From positions 1-44,426 of the forward strand of contig DVFZ01000086.1 of assembly GCA_018712945.1 (NCBI GenBank): 44,426 nucleotides of DNA, given 5' to 3'. A program made the translations under genes and the position numbers. Shown here piece by piece: positions 1 to 8,459 of the stretch. The notes under the pieces were generated by a model that had not been told where the DNA came from, ran no database searches, and worked only from the letters and a program-made list of their open reading frames with translations. The stretch comes from Candidatus Pullichristensenella stercorigallinarum (GTDB lineage Bacteria > Bacillota > Clostridia > Christensenellales > Aristaeellaceae). Each line of letters opens with the position of its first letter. Within the stretch, counting starts at the first letter, position 1.

Positions 1-110
1 CGGTTCCGCCGCACAGGAGGCGATTTTGCCGATTTTTCAAATCGTCAAAATCGGTCGGCTTTGCCGACTTGAAAACCCAACGGGTTTTCAACCTTTCGCC
101 GGAACCGATT
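1..110. repeat. Dispersed intergenic repeat B, copy 1
   Basis: About 105 bp that reappear with roughly 85 % identity (by eye) at 35377-35486. The copy contains nested inverted repeats: CGATTTT/AAAATCG around a short loop, CGGC/GCCG, and GAAAACCC/GGGTTTTC. The outer ends CGGTTCCGCCG and CGCCGGAACCG are themselves imperfect inverted repeats. No reading frame is visible. It may be a small non-autonomous element or a structured RNA or terminator module. The window starts inside or at its edge, so the left boundary is not certain. Confidence 0.7.
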
Positions 111-147
111 TTACAGGCCGTCCTGCCTTCCTTTTTTGACAGACTGG

Positions 148-169
148 CGCCGCGCAGGATAGCGCGGCG
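148..169. terminator. GC-rich hairpin downstream of the aldehyde dehydrogenase gene
   Basis: CGCCGCGC and GCGCGGCG form a perfect 8-bp stem with a 6-nt loop, just after the aldehyde dehydrogenase stop. No T-run follows on the minus strand, so termination is only suggested. Confidence 0.35.
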
Positions 170-195
170 GATGGATAGGAAAAGAGCTGCAAAAC

Positions 196-1560
196 TTACT
201 TCATGAATTTGCGAATCAGGGCGAGCTTTTTCTCGCCATAGGGGTGGTAGCGCATAGGCAAATCGAGCCAGGTGGACTTTTTGACGATGCTGCGCTCGTG
301 CGTAAAGGTATCGAAGCTCTTTTTGCCATGGTAGCTGCCCATGCCGGAATCGCCCACGCCGCCGAAGGGCATATGCGAGGTGGCCAGGTGGATGATGGTG
401 TCGTTGACGCAGCCGCCGCCGAAGGAACAGGTGTCCAGCAGGCGCTTTTCCGTTTCCTTGCTGGCGGTGAAGATATAAAAGGCCAGCGGACGGGGACGGG
501 CACGCACGAAGGCGATGGCCTCATCCAAGGACGCATACGTCAGCACCGGCAGGATGGGGCCAAAGATTTCTTCCTGCATGATGGGCGCATCCGGGGATAC
601 GTCGTCCAGAAGCGTCGGCTCGATGAAGCGGCGCGCGTCGTCGCAGCCGCCGCCGAGGATGACCTTCTGCCCTTCAAGCAGGCCGCGCAAGCGGCGATAG
701 TGTTTTTCGGTGATAATGGTGGGCATGTCCGCATAGTCGCCGGTGGGGAAAAATTCCTTGAGCGCGGCGCGGAAAGCCTCGATGAAGGGCTGCTTGACGC
801 TTTTGTGGACGAGCAGGTAATCCGGCTCCACGCAGGTCTGCCCAGCGTTGAGCACCTTGCCGAAGGCGATGCGGCAGGCGGCGAGCTTCAGGTTGGCCGT
901 CTCGTCGACGATAACCGGACTCTTGCCGCCCAGTTCCAGCGTTACCGGCGTCAGGTGCTTGGCGGCGGCCTCCATCACCACTTTGCCGACGGCCACAGAG
1001 CCGGTGAAGAAGATATAATCGAATTTTTCTTCCAGCAGGGCACTGTTCTGCGCCCTGCCGCCCTCGACCACGGCGATGTACTCCGGCGGAAAGGTTTCCC
1101 CCAGCAGGCGGGCGATGGCCGCCGATGTTTGCGGGGCGTAGGCCGAAGGCTTGACCACGGCGCAGTTGCCGCCGGAAATGGCCCCCACCAGCGGCGACAG
1201 GCAGAGCTGTATGGGATAGTTCCACGGCGAAAGAATCAGCGCCACGCCGTAAGGCTCCGGGGCGATAAAGCTGCGGGCGTGGAATTGCGCCAGCGGCGTG
1301 CGCACGCGCCGTTTTTTCATCCAGCGCCGCAAATGCTTTTGGTGAAAGCGGATTTCCTCGAGCACAAGGCCGTTTTCACACATATAGCTCTCCATCGGCG
1401 CTTTGTTGAGGTCGGCCTTCAAGGCGTCGAAAATCGCGCCCTCGTTGCGAATGAGGGCGGCGCGCAGCTTTTCCAGCGCCTGCAGGCGGAAATCCGCGCC
1501 GCGCGTGGCGCCGCTTTCAAAATAGGCCCGTTGGCGGGCGACCAGTTCGGAAAAATCCAT
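196..1560 (-). CDS. NAD(P)-dependent aldehyde dehydrogenase, class 3-like
   Basis: Oxidises an aldehyde to the carboxylate with NAD(P)+. The protein has 454 residues, the usual size of the short class-3 ALDHs rather than the ~500 of class 1/2. Visible are SPWNYP near residue 111 (catalytic-site Asn114), the cofactor region FFTGSVAVGK near 185, the general base Glu209 in LELGGKSP, the nucleophile Cys243 in GQTC, and the class-3-like C-terminus with PFGGVGDSGMG. The frame stays open for 91 residues further upstream, but the ATG at 1560 has a GGGAGGTG ribosome binding site 6 nt away and begins the conserved domain, so I chose it. It lies 247 bp downstream of the MerR gene and is probably a separate unit. 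Substrate unknown; the nearby alcohol dehydrogenase could supply an aldehyde, but that is inference. Confidence 0.93.
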   Translation of the reverse strand: MDFSELVARQRAYFESGATRGADFRLQALEKLRAALIRNEGAIFDALKADLNKAPMESYMCENGLVLEEIRFHQKHLRRWMKKRRVRTPLAQFHARSFIAPEPYGVALILSPWNYPIQLCLSPLVGAISGGNCAVVKPSAYAPQTSAAIARLLGETFPPEYIAVVEGGRAQNSALLEEKFDYIFFTGSVAVGKVVMEAAAKHLTPVTLELGGKSPVIVDETANLKLAACRIAFGKVLNAGQTCVEPDYLLVHKSVKQPFIEAFRAALKEFFPTGDYADMPTIITEKHYRRLRGLLEGQKVILGGGCDDARRFIEPTLLDDVSPDAPIMQEEIFGPILPVLTYASLDEAIAFVRARPRPLAFYIFTASKETEKRLLDTCSFGGGCVNDTIIHLATSHMPFGGVGDSGMGSYHGKKSFDTFTHERSIVKKSTWLDLPMRYHPYGEKKLALIRKFMK

Positions 1561-1764
1561 TGGAACACCTCCCGTCGGGATGGAAAGAGCTGTCGGGCGC
1601 GGGGCCGGGACGGAAAACAGGCCAACCGGCGGCAGTTCATCGGCCGGTCTTTCAGAGTTTTCCGCAACCCGCTTGATCCAAAGCCCCCGCCCAATGCGAC
1701 GGCGGATAAATCCCGCGCCTGATGGCGCTGTAAAGTGGAAAGTACACCAAAACAGCGCATAAGA

Positions 1765-1786
1765 GGCATCGCAAGTGGGCGATGCC
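1765..1786 (-). terminator. Hairpin after the MerR gene
   Basis: GGCATCGC/GCGATGCC forms a perfect 8-bp stem, followed on the minus strand by TCTTATG. A second inverted repeat around GGCC lies directly before it. Plausible end of the transketolase-MerR operon; the T-run is weak. Confidence 0.45.
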
Positions 1787-1807
1787 GGCCAAAGGCCGCG
1801 CCCCGCT

Positions 1808-2932
1808 TTAGGCGCCCTTGTCCCTTTCGGCAAGGAAGGCGCGCAGGGCGGCGGCGGGTGTTTCTGGCAGCGCTTCCAGCGCCGCGCGCCCCGCCTCCGC
1901 GCAGCCGAGCACGGCCGGGGCCAGCGAAAGCCACACCGCTTTCAGGCAGGCAAGCGCCGCCGCCCGCTCCCCCGCCGGTTCCAGGGCGACAAAGAAGTCC
2001 CGGGCGCGCACGCTTTCGGCCAGGGCGCGGGCAATGTCGCCCCCGGCGCGGGCAAAGCCCCAGAAGTGCGCGGCGGCCTCGTCCAACAGCCGCTCGCCCA
2101 CGGGCTTTCCGGCGTGGACGGCGAGGCAATCGTCCATGGCGCGCTCCTGCCCGGCGGCGTGCAGGGCCGCTTCCACGCGCGCCATCGCCTGCCCCAGGGC
2201 GGTTTCAAAGCGCCCGAGGTCTTCGAGGCGGCGGGAGCCGAAGGCGCGGTTCAGGGCCTTGCGCCGCAGAGCGATAAAGCCGTCCAAGGTTTCATCGGAA
2301 ACGCGAATCATCCGCGCCCCGGCCTCGGCGGTGACGCTGCCGGACATCAACGCCCCGGAGGTGAAGTCATCCACCTCGGCGCGCACGGCCTCGCGCAAGG
2401 CGTTTTCATAGATGGAAAACGAACGCACGGTCTGCTCGAAGGGAATGCCCGCGTCCAGACGGCGCTTGGCGAGCGCCATTACGCCGAGATCGTCGGCGGA
2501 ATAGAGCTTCCTGCGCCCCTCGCGCACGGGCGCGAGCGCGCCGCACTCCGTCAGGCGGGCAATCTGGCGGGCGGTCAGCTCCGTGCGCCGCGCCGCCTCG
2601 GAAAGCGGCAGGCGCTCTTCCGGATTGGGCATTTCCGAATCGGGCAAATCGACCTTGTGGATAGCGTCGAGCAATTCCAGCTCCACTCTTTCCACCGGCG
2701 CAGCCTCCATCAGCCGCTTGATGACCGAAAGAGGATAATAGCGCTCGCGCTGCAATTTGCGAATCAGGGCGATGGCGCTTATGCAGGAACGGTCGTAATA
2801 GGCCATGTTCCGCCCGGTTTTGCGCGCCGGGCGGATCAGGCCCTCCTTGACGTAGAATTTGACGGTGGTGACGCTCACGCCCGCTTCCCGGGCCAGTTCC
2901 CCGATGCGAAGAAGGTTTTTCTGCGCGTTCAT
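1808..2932 (-). CDS. MerR-family regulator with two tandem MerR-type helix-turn-helix domains
   Basis: 374 residues. The N-terminus (about 8-75) is a typical MerR winged helix: IGELAREAGVSVTTVKFYVKEG followed by a Tyr-Asp wing. A second MerR-like HTH follows at about 108-175 (LSEAARRTELTARQIARLTECG, then KLYSADDLG). The remaining ~200 residues are alpha-helical, Ala/Arg/Glu-rich and unrecognised, so any effector domain is unknown. The frame runs 75 residues further upstream, inside the dehydrogenase gene, but the ATG at 2932 overlaps the dehydrogenase stop as ATGA, which indicates translational coupling. It probably regulates the operon it ends; no operator was proven. Two HTH units in one chain could let a monomer or dimer contact more than one half-site. 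Confidence 0.85.
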   Translation of the reverse strand: MNAQKNLLRIGELAREAGVSVTTVKFYVKEGLIRPARKTGRNMAYYDRSCISAIALIRKLQRERYYPLSVIKRLMEAAPVERVELELLDAIHKVDLPDSEMPNPEERLPLSEAARRTELTARQIARLTECGALAPVREGRRKLYSADDLGVMALAKRRLDAGIPFEQTVRSFSIYENALREAVRAEVDDFTSGALMSGSVTAEAGARMIRVSDETLDGFIALRRKALNRAFGSRRLEDLGRFETALGQAMARVEAALHAAGQERAMDDCLAVHAGKPVGERLLDEAAAHFWGFARAGGDIARALAESVRARDFFVALEPAGERAAALACLKAVWLSLAPAVLGCAEAGRAALEALPETPAAALRAFLAERDKGA

Positions 2933-4137
2933 TGGCAATCGAGGACGATCTTGATGACCTCGGGCGAATTCTCCAGAGCGAGGCGGAAAGCGGCCTTGTA
3001 GTCGTCGAGCTTGAAATGGTGGGTAACGAAGCCCTCTACCTTGTAAATGCCGTCGCGGATCCACTCCTGTGCTAAGTCGAAGGTGTAGAGCTTTCTGCCC
3101 TGCCAGTTCTCCATGCCGTGCGCGTCCACGCCGACCAGGTTGAGTTCCTGCCACCATACCGGCGTTTCGTCAAAGGTGACGGCGCGCATGTGGTGGCCGA
3201 TCTTGACCAGCGTGCCGCGGGCGCGCAGCAGGCGCACGGCGGTGTGGTTGGACCAATCGCCGCCCACGCAATCATAAATGCGGTGGAAGCCGCCGAAGAA
3301 GTAGCGGTTGCCGCCCATGCCGACATAGACTTCGCTGCCGCCGGTGGCCTTGGACGCCGCCTCGTAGATTTCCCCGGAGAGCACGTGGTCCGCGCCCAGC
3401 TTTTTGGCAAACTCCTGGCGGGATTTGACGCGCTCGAGCACCCACACTTCGCAGTCGGGTTGGACAATCTTGATGGCCTGCACCACGCCCAGGCCGATGG
3501 CCCCACAGCCCATGACCAGCACCTTTTCGCCCTTTTGCGGCGGCGCGCACAGCACCGAGTGGATGGAAACGCAGGTGGGTTCGACCATCACGGCCTGTTC
3601 GTCGGTCAGCTCGTCATAGATATGGGCAAGGCCGCGGGCGGGATAGATAAAGCTATCGCTCCAGCCCGCACCGGTCTCCACCGCGCCATAGGGCGAAGGC
3701 GCGCCGTAATTGAGGCAGAAGTTGTAATCGCCTTCCTCGCAGTAGTGGCAGCGGTCGCGGATGCCCTTGGTGTCGCATCCGGCCATGTAGGCGCGGATGG
3801 TGACGCGGTCGCCCACCTTGAAGTCGGTTACTTCCGCGCCGACCTCGGTGACCACGCCCACATTTTCATGGCCCAGATAGGTGCGCTTGGAGCCGGGAAT
3901 CGGCTCGAGCGCGGAATTGGTGCCGGTGGTGGCCTTGAAAAAGCTCACGTCGGTACCGCACAGGCCGCAGGCGACGTTGCGCACGCGCACCCAGTCCCCG
4001 GCGGGCAACTTGGGGTCGGGAACCGTCTTGTACTTGACGGCGTTCAGCCCCGTATAGAGCAAAGGCTTACAGACCTTGGCGGCCGCCTTGGTCAGCAATA
4101 TGCGCGGTATGTCCTTTTCAAAGTAAACGGTTTTCAA
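2929..4137 (-). CDS. Zinc-dependent medium-chain alcohol dehydrogenase
   Basis: 402-residue MDR-family oxidoreductase that interconverts an alcohol and its aldehyde or ketone with NAD(P). Catalytic zinc ligands are visible as Cys60 in CGLCGTD and His90-Glu91 in GHEN. The structural zinc lobe has Cys121, Cys130, Cys133 and Cys141. The nucleotide-binding glycines are in VMGCGAIGLG near residue 208. It is longer than the usual ~350 residues because of an N-terminal extension of about 40 residues and an aromatic insert near 270-290 (GGNRYFFGGFHR). The stop codon overlaps the start of the MerR gene. Upstream are the SCP2-like gene and the split transketolase on the same strand, so a carbohydrate or polyol substrate is possible but not shown. 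Confidence 0.92.
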   Translation of the reverse strand: MKTVYFEKDIPRILLTKAAAKVCKPLLYTGLNAVKYKTVPDPKLPAGDWVRVRNVACGLCGTDVSFFKATTGTNSALEPIPGSKRTYLGHENVGVVTEVGAEVTDFKVGDRVTIRAYMAGCDTKGIRDRCHYCEEGDYNFCLNYGAPSPYGAVETGAGWSDSFIYPARGLAHIYDELTDEQAVMVEPTCVSIHSVLCAPPQKGEKVLVMGCGAIGLGVVQAIKIVQPDCEVWVLERVKSRQEFAKKLGADHVLSGEIYEAASKATGGSEVYVGMGGNRYFFGGFHRIYDCVGGDWSNHTAVRLLRARGTLVKIGHHMRAVTFDETPVWWQELNLVGVDAHGMENWQGRKLYTFDLAQEWIRDGIYKVEGFVTHHFKLDDYKAAFRLALENSPEVIKIVLDCQ

Positions 4138-4214
4138 GCGCCGTTCCCCCTTTATGCTGTCGTTGATATCTCCCCTTCCATCTTAGCGGTTTTTGGCGGG
4201 CCTGTCTACCCCGC

Positions 4215-5000
4215 TTACGTCAACATTCCCTGCAAAATGGCCATATAGTCGTTCAGATAGCAGGCGTATTCGGGGCTGCCGATGGTTTCGACATAGCCCA
4301 GCTCCACGGCCTTTACGAATTCCACCTGCTTTTGCAGCACCTTCATCGCGCCCTCGACGCTTTTAAAGCAGAAGTGTACAAAGGGCGTGCGGCGCGTATA
4401 TACGCCGTGTCCGGACTTGGAATTGCCGGCCTTGACGCGCAGGTAACAGGCGATGGCGTTGGGGTCGCCGCCGTCGGCCACGGTGAACTGGTAGATGCGG
4501 TCCGGTTGGCGGCGGCAGAATTCCTGCATATCCGGGTCGCCCAACTTGTTATACTTGGAGAGCGCCCGGGTAATCATATACAGGCTGCACTTGACCTTGA
4601 GCGCCTGCTTTTCCGGCGTCTTGGGGATGTTTTTGGGCGACATGATCATCAAGCCCATCAAAAGCGAGAGAATCTTTGGCAGCAGCAACAGGTTCCCCCG
4701 GATGCCGGGCAGGGCCAGGCCGCCGCGCAACAGGGCATTCATCTTTTCGATGGAGGAAAACGTAAGCGTCAGGTTCGGCTTTTCCGCCGGACCCTGGATC
4801 ACGTCTACATGCGGCCCGTCGAACACGAGATGGCAGCACAAAAGCTCGTCTCCATCGCGCGCGCCGAACTGCACCGTGGCGTGAAAGTTTTCAAACGACC
4901 TGTGCAGCTTGGGATCGTCGTCAAGGAGCACCTGCATGGTGGGAAAGACCGCCTCCAGAAACAGCCTTGCCGCCATGCGCTCCTGCGCGGACGCGGACAT
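4215..5000 (-). CDS. Uncharacterised protein, possibly two SCP2-like lipid-binding domains
   Basis: 261 residues, no signal peptide. I do not recognise it firmly. Residues ~45-110 (a strand-rich stretch, then PNLTLTFSSIEKMNALLRGG) resemble the SCP2 sterol-carrier fold, in which a ligand tunnel is followed by a 'score the loss per domain' helix. Residues ~165-235 (YLRVKAGNSKSGHGVYTRR, then FVHFCFKSVEGAMKVL) look like a second copy of the same pattern. SCP2 domains bind acyl-CoAs, sterols or other hydrophobic ligands. The start at 5000 has an AGGAGGTG site at good distance. It sits between the transketolase and alcohol dehydrogenase genes, so a role in the same pathway is likely. Assignment to SCP2 is low-confidence inference; the gene call itself is solid. 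Confidence 0.8.
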   Translation of the reverse strand: MSASAQERMAARLFLEAVFPTMQVLLDDDPKLHRSFENFHATVQFGARDGDELLCCHLVFDGPHVDVIQGPAEKPNLTLTFSSIEKMNALLRGGLALPGIRGNLLLLPKILSLLMGLMIMSPKNIPKTPEKQALKVKCSLYMITRALSKYNKLGDPDMQEFCRRQPDRIYQFTVADGGDPNAIACYLRVKAGNSKSGHGVYTRRTPFVHFCFKSVEGAMKVLQKQVEFVKAVELGYVETIGSPEYACYLNDYMAILQGMLT

Positions 5001-5011
5001 GCGCTCACCTC

Positions 5012-6025
5012 CTATTCGTCGTTCCAGTCCTCGTCGGGTTCAAATTCCATGCCCATCATCTCGCGCACCTTGTCCATCACGCCGTTGGCGTCCAGGCCAT
5101 AATGGGCGTAAAGGTCCTCGGCGTAGCCGATGGCGGCGAATTCGTCCTGCAGGCCGTGCTTTTTGAACACGCAGCCCTTGCCCGACTCGGCGATGACGCT
5201 GCCCACCGCGTCGCCAAGGCCACCGATGACGTTGTGCTCCTCGATGGTGAGGATGCGCCGTGTTTCGGTCACAGCCTTCAAAATGGCCTCGCGGTCGATG
5301 GGCTTTAATGTGTGCATGTTGACCACGCGCACGGAAAGGCCGTCGCTTTCCTGAAGCGCGCGGGCGGCGTTGAGCGCCTGCAACACGGCGATGCCGCAGC
5401 AGATGATGGTCAAATCCGTGCCCTCGCGCATGGTGATGGCCTTGCCGATTTCGTAGGTGTAATCGTCGCTTTCATAGCAGGGCGGCTCAAAGCCGCGGCC
5501 AATGCGGATATATACCGGGCCGGGCGTATCCACGCATGCCTGCACGGCCTTGGAGGTTTCGATGCCGTCGGCCGGGCAGATGACCGTCATGTTGGGGATG
5601 GCGCGCATGATGGCGAAATCCTCGGTGCAGTGGTGCGTGGTGCCGGCGTGGCCGAAGGAAATGCCCGCGTGGGTGGCGATGATCTTTACCGGCAGGTTTT
5701 GATAGGCGATATCGGTGCGAATCTGTTCGCCGGCGCGCATACAGGCGAAAATAGCCATGGTGGAGGCAAAGGGAATCAGCCCCGCCTTGGCCAGCCCCGC
5801 CGCCATGCCAAACATGTTCTGCTCGGCGATGCCCACGTTGTAAAAGCGATCCGGGAAAGCCTTGGCAAAGTGGACAATGGCCGTTGTCTTGGCCAGGTCC
5901 GCGGTGAGGCCGACGATTTTGTCGTTGTGCTTGCCCAGCTCCGCCAGGGTGCGGCCGTAGATCTCGCGGGAGGTCATGGTCGCCGCGTCGTAGGCGTTCC
6001 AGTTGGTTCCGGTCACGACTGCCAT
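5012..6025 (-). CDS. Transketolase, C-terminal subunit
   Basis: 337 residues: the pyrimidine-binding and C-terminal domains of a split transketolase. The activating Glu lies in VGIAEQNMFGMAAGLA near residue 87, and STMAIFACMRAGEQIR follows, as in the family. The C-terminal Rossmann-like domain includes VVNMHTLKPID and IEEHNVIGGLG. It transfers two-carbon ketol units with the N-terminal subunit encoded immediately upstream; only 1 bp separates the two genes. The start has GGAGGG at 5-6 nt. It is probably a general or pathway-specific transketolase pair; DXP synthase is excluded because that is one longer chain. Confidence 0.93.
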   Translation of the reverse strand: MAVVTGTNWNAYDAATMTSREIYGRTLAELGKHNDKIVGLTADLAKTTAIVHFAKAFPDRFYNVGIAEQNMFGMAAGLAKAGLIPFASTMAIFACMRAGEQIRTDIAYQNLPVKIIATHAGISFGHAGTTHHCTEDFAIMRAIPNMTVICPADGIETSKAVQACVDTPGPVYIRIGRGFEPPCYESDDYTYEIGKAITMREGTDLTIICCGIAVLQALNAARALQESDGLSVRVVNMHTLKPIDREAILKAVTETRRILTIEEHNVIGGLGDAVGSVIAESGKGCVFKKHGLQDEFAAIGYAEDLYAHYGLDANGVMDKVREMMGMEFEPDEDWNDE

Positions 6026-6026
6026 A

Positions 6027-6860
6027 TTATCCCTCCTTCATAATCGAAGCCTTGGCCCGGGCGCACAGTTCCGAGTCCGCCGAGGCGTAGTGGTAAACGA
6101 CGTTGTTTTCCATAAAATCCACGCCCTTGCCCTTGATGGTGTGGGCGAGGATGAGCACGGGTTGGTCGGTGGCCGTCCAGGCTTTGGCAAGCGCCTGATC
6201 GAGCTGGTCAAAATCATGGCCGTCCACTTCTACCACGTCCCAGCCAAAGGCGCGCCACTTGTCGGCAAACGGCTCCAGAGCCATGACCTCCTCGGTTTCG
6301 CCGTCGATCATAAAGCGGTTGCGGTCGACAATGCCGATGAGGTTGCCGAGTTTGAAATGCGCGGCGGCCATGGCCGCCTCCCATACGCTGCCCTCGCAGC
6401 ACTCGCCATCGCCCATCAGGCAGACGGTTTTCCAGGGCATTTTGCGTTGCCGCGCGCCCAGCGCCATGCCCGCCGCCATGGAAAGGCCGTGCCCCAGGCT
6501 GCCTGCCGAGGCGTCGCAGCCGATGACCTTGTTGGAATCCGGGTGCATGGCAAAGGGCGAGCCGAAGTGGTTGAACGTCTTGAGCGTTTCCTCAGGGAAA
6601 AAGCCGCGTTTGGCCAACACCGGGATCAGCCCCGCCGCCGCATGACCCTTGGAGAGCACAAAGCGGTCGCGTTCATCCCACTGAGGGTCTGCAGGGTGTA
6701 CGTCGAGATATTTGAAATAGAGGATGGTGAGTATGTCGATGATACTCAAAGAGCCGCCCACGTGCGCCCCGCCAGACCAGGCCATGACGTCGATGACCGT
6801 CAGGCGCAGCTCGCGGGCAATGTCCTGAAGTTTTTGCCGTTCCTGCGTGGAAAGCGCCAT
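6027..6860 (-). CDS. Transketolase, N-terminal (thiamine diphosphate-binding) subunit
   Basis: 277 residues carrying the ThDP-binding motif GDGECCEGSVWEA followed about 20 residues later by VDRN. HVGGSLSIIDIL near residue 33 and SKGHAA near 70 are the usual transketolase substrate and phosphate contacts. It heads a five-gene operon in which the C-terminal subunit follows at once. AGGAGG lies 8 nt before the ATG. A good promoter (6979-7007) and a palindrome just after its start suggest regulated transcription. Confidence 0.94.
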   Translation of the reverse strand: MALSTQERQKLQDIARELRLTVIDVMAWSGGAHVGGSLSIIDILTILYFKYLDVHPADPQWDERDRFVLSKGHAAAGLIPVLAKRGFFPEETLKTFNHFGSPFAMHPDSNKVIGCDASAGSLGHGLSMAAGMALGARQRKMPWKTVCLMGDGECCEGSVWEAAMAAAHFKLGNLIGIVDRNRFMIDGETEEVMALEPFADKWRAFGWDVVEVDGHDFDQLDQALAKAWTATDQPVLILAHTIKGKGVDFMENNVVYHYASADSELCARAKASIMKEG

Positions 6861-6955
6861 TGCGCATGCCTCCTTTTCCCGCTTTGTCCGCCATCGGTCG
6901 GAATTGTATGCAGTTGTGCAAGGGAAATTGTGTGATGCAAAATTGTTAATAAATG

Positions 6956-6970
6956 GATAGTTTTACTATC
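6956..6970. promoter_or_regulatory. Perfect palindrome, candidate operator of the transketolase operon
   Basis: GATAGT-TTT-ACTATC is a perfect 6-bp inverted repeat. It lies just downstream of the predicted transcription start of the minus-strand promoter at 6979-7007, a typical repressor position. The regulator is unknown; the operon's own MerR protein is one candidate, although MerR sites usually lie between -35 and -10. Confidence 0.45.
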
Positions 6971-6978
6971 TATTTTTT

Positions 6979-7007
6979 ATTATACAATTTACACGCAGGA
7001 ACTTCAA
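6979..7007 (-). promoter_or_regulatory. Sigma-A promoter for the transketolase operon
   Basis: On the minus strand: TTGAAG, 17 bp, TATAAT. It is about 120 bp upstream of the transketolase start codon, leaving a long 5' leader that contains the palindrome. Confidence 0.65.
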
Positions 7008-7067
7008 GATTAATCTTTGTTTTTTCTGAAATTCGGCATTATAACTATTTTTATAATATAAATTTCA

Positions 7068-7101
7068 TAAAAAATACCGACGTGAAATATTCCACGCCGG
7101 T
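7068..7101 (-). terminator. Intrinsic terminator after the heavy-metal-associated gene
   Basis: ACCGGCGTG/CACGTCGGT stem (one mismatch) followed on the minus strand by ATTTTTTATG, 17 bp after the stop codon. Confidence 0.8.
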
Positions 7102-7117
7102 CGTTGGAAAGTGTCGC

Positions 7118-7378
7118 TTACTTGTGCAGGAAAGAAAAGAAGCCGCCCTTTTGCTCGTATGGCTCACGCCGGACGCTTGTTACTTCGTAACCTATATCGT
7201 GGATCGCTTTTTTCAAGCGCTCATCGTCGATGTCCTGTTCAGTAATGATGACCGTCTGACCCTTGCTGTGCGAGGAAGTAACCTTCCTGACAGAAAAAGT
7301 ACGGCGCACTACATCGTTGATATGCGCCTCGCACATGCCACACTGCATCCCCGTCACCTGCGCGGTAATCTTAACCAT
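7118..7378 (-). CDS. Heavy-metal-associated (HMA) domain protein, CopZ-like
   Basis: 86 residues with the ferredoxin-like HMA fold: VTGMQCGMCEAHI places the metal-binding cysteines at 13 and 16 (CxxC), followed by the family pattern of strand, helix and a final IGYEV. Such proteins carry Cu(I) or related soft metals to P-type ATPases or regulators; no ATPase is present in this window. The tail after ~70 is basic and aromatic (GGFFSFLHK). The longer frame from 7441 starts inside the methyltransferase stop region; the ATG at 7378 has AAAGGAGGG at 7 nt and is preferred. It follows the methyltransferase by 47 bp, probably on one transcript. Confidence 0.9.
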   Translation of the reverse strand: MVKITAQVTGMQCGMCEAHINDVVRRTFSVRKVTSSHSKGQTVIITEQDIDDERLKKAIHDIGYEVTSVRREPYEQKGGFFSFLHK

Positions 7379-7425
7379 GGGATTCCCTCCTTTCAAGCTG
7401 CGTATTTGCCGCCGTTTGGGGCGTC

Positions 7426-8205
7426 TTACTTTCTTCCCCAAATCAGGCCCATGTTGCCCAACACCATGCGCGTGTTGAGAAAGCCCGGGGCATAGTCTGG
7501 CTTGCGCGTATCGACAAAGTGTATTTCCGAAACGTGCGGCTTGAGCGCCGCCACAAATGCCTCGATATCCCCATAGACGCGGCGCTCAAAAAATACATCC
7601 TGAAAGGCAAACGCCCCGCCCGGGCGCAGTACGCGCAAAGCCTCGAGAATGAGGGCGTACTTGTCCGGTTGCGAGCGCACCTCGTGAAAGACAAAATTGC
7701 TTACCGCCGCGTCGAAAACGCCATCCACAAAGGGCATTTTCGCGGCGTCTCCCTGCCGGAAAGAGACGCGCGCGGAAACGCCTTCGGCGCGGGCGTTGTC
7801 CTCGCATAGTTTCTGGCTGTAATCCCAGCCCTTGCCCCAAAAATCCAGCCCGGTAACGAGGGCATGAGGATATGCCTTTGCCAGCTTTACGCTCATCGCC
7901 CCGCTGCCGCAGCCGATATCCAGCGCCTTGCCGCGGCCGTTCCAGCCAGTCTTGGCCAGATGGCGAAGCACGCCGTCGAGCACCTTGCCTTGCACGCCGC
8001 CGCCCTCGTAATCCAGCGCAGTACGCGCGCGCAGCAAATACAGGCCGAGAAAGAGCGCTGCAAAGGCCAGGAGCATCAGCACCAGCCCGAGGGCGCCGGA
8101 GCGCTCCACCATTAGCCGGGCCACGAGCAGCAGCAGAAGCGCCGCAATCAGCACCGCCGCAACCAGCTTCACGGGGATCCAATTCTTATAACGGGGTTTT
8201 TCCAT
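7426..8205 (-). CDS. Membrane-anchored class I SAM-dependent methyltransferase
   Basis: 259 residues. Two hydrophobic helices (about 11-31 and 39-58) precede a cytoplasmic Rossmann methyltransferase with motif I ALDIGCGSG (residues 94-102), TGLDFWGKGWDYS (motif II region), and VLRPGGAFAFQD. The UbiE/Methyltransf_11 type is the best fit. Substrate unknown. Co-transcription with a heavy-metal-binding protein, and an inverted repeat overlapping its promoter, raise the idea of a metal-responsive unit, but nothing in the sequence shows that the methyl acceptor is a metalloid: the clustered cysteines of arsenite methyltransferases are absent. Confidence 0.87.
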   Translation of the reverse strand: MEKPRYKNWIPVKLVAAVLIAALLLLLVARLMVERSGALGLVLMLLAFAALFLGLYLLRARTALDYEGGGVQGKVLDGVLRHLAKTGWNGRGKALDIGCGSGAMSVKLAKAYPHALVTGLDFWGKGWDYSQKLCEDNARAEGVSARVSFRQGDAAKMPFVDGVFDAAVSNFVFHEVRSQPDKYALILEALRVLRPGGAFAFQDVFFERRVYGDIEAFVAALKPHVSEIHFVDTRKPDYAPGFLNTRMVLGNMGLIWGRK

Positions 8206-8436
8206 AAAACGCCTCTCCTTTCACAGTTTTCGCCTGCTTTCAGGCAACCCGGACAATTTGCGTGAATACCACACCACATCATACGCAGCCCACGGGAAAA
8301 GCGTTTTCAGCGCGTCCGCGCGCCCAAGTGCCCAAGCGCAACCGCATTTTCGTCCCATCGCGCGGCTCAAATGCCAGCTCATCTTTCCATCGCGACACTT
8401 TTCGCATGGCTTTTGCTGTGTTTTTCAGCGCTGACA

Positions 8437-8459
8437 TTTGTTAGTATTTTCTAACTAAA
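8437..8459. promoter_or_regulatory. Inverted repeat overlapping the methyltransferase promoter
   Basis: GTTAG-TATTTT-CTAAC is a perfect 5-bp inverted repeat extended by TTT/AAA at its edges. It covers the -10 region of the predicted minus-strand promoter, so it is a likely repressor operator. The TTAG/CTAA half-sites recall metal-dependent DtxR-type operators, but this is a resemblance only. Confidence 0.4.

Noticed and set aside
8262-8444. 60-residue plus-strand frame in the methyltransferase leader
   Set aside because: No ribosome binding site, Pro/Arg/Ser-rich, and it overlaps the promoter and operator region of the minus-strand operon.
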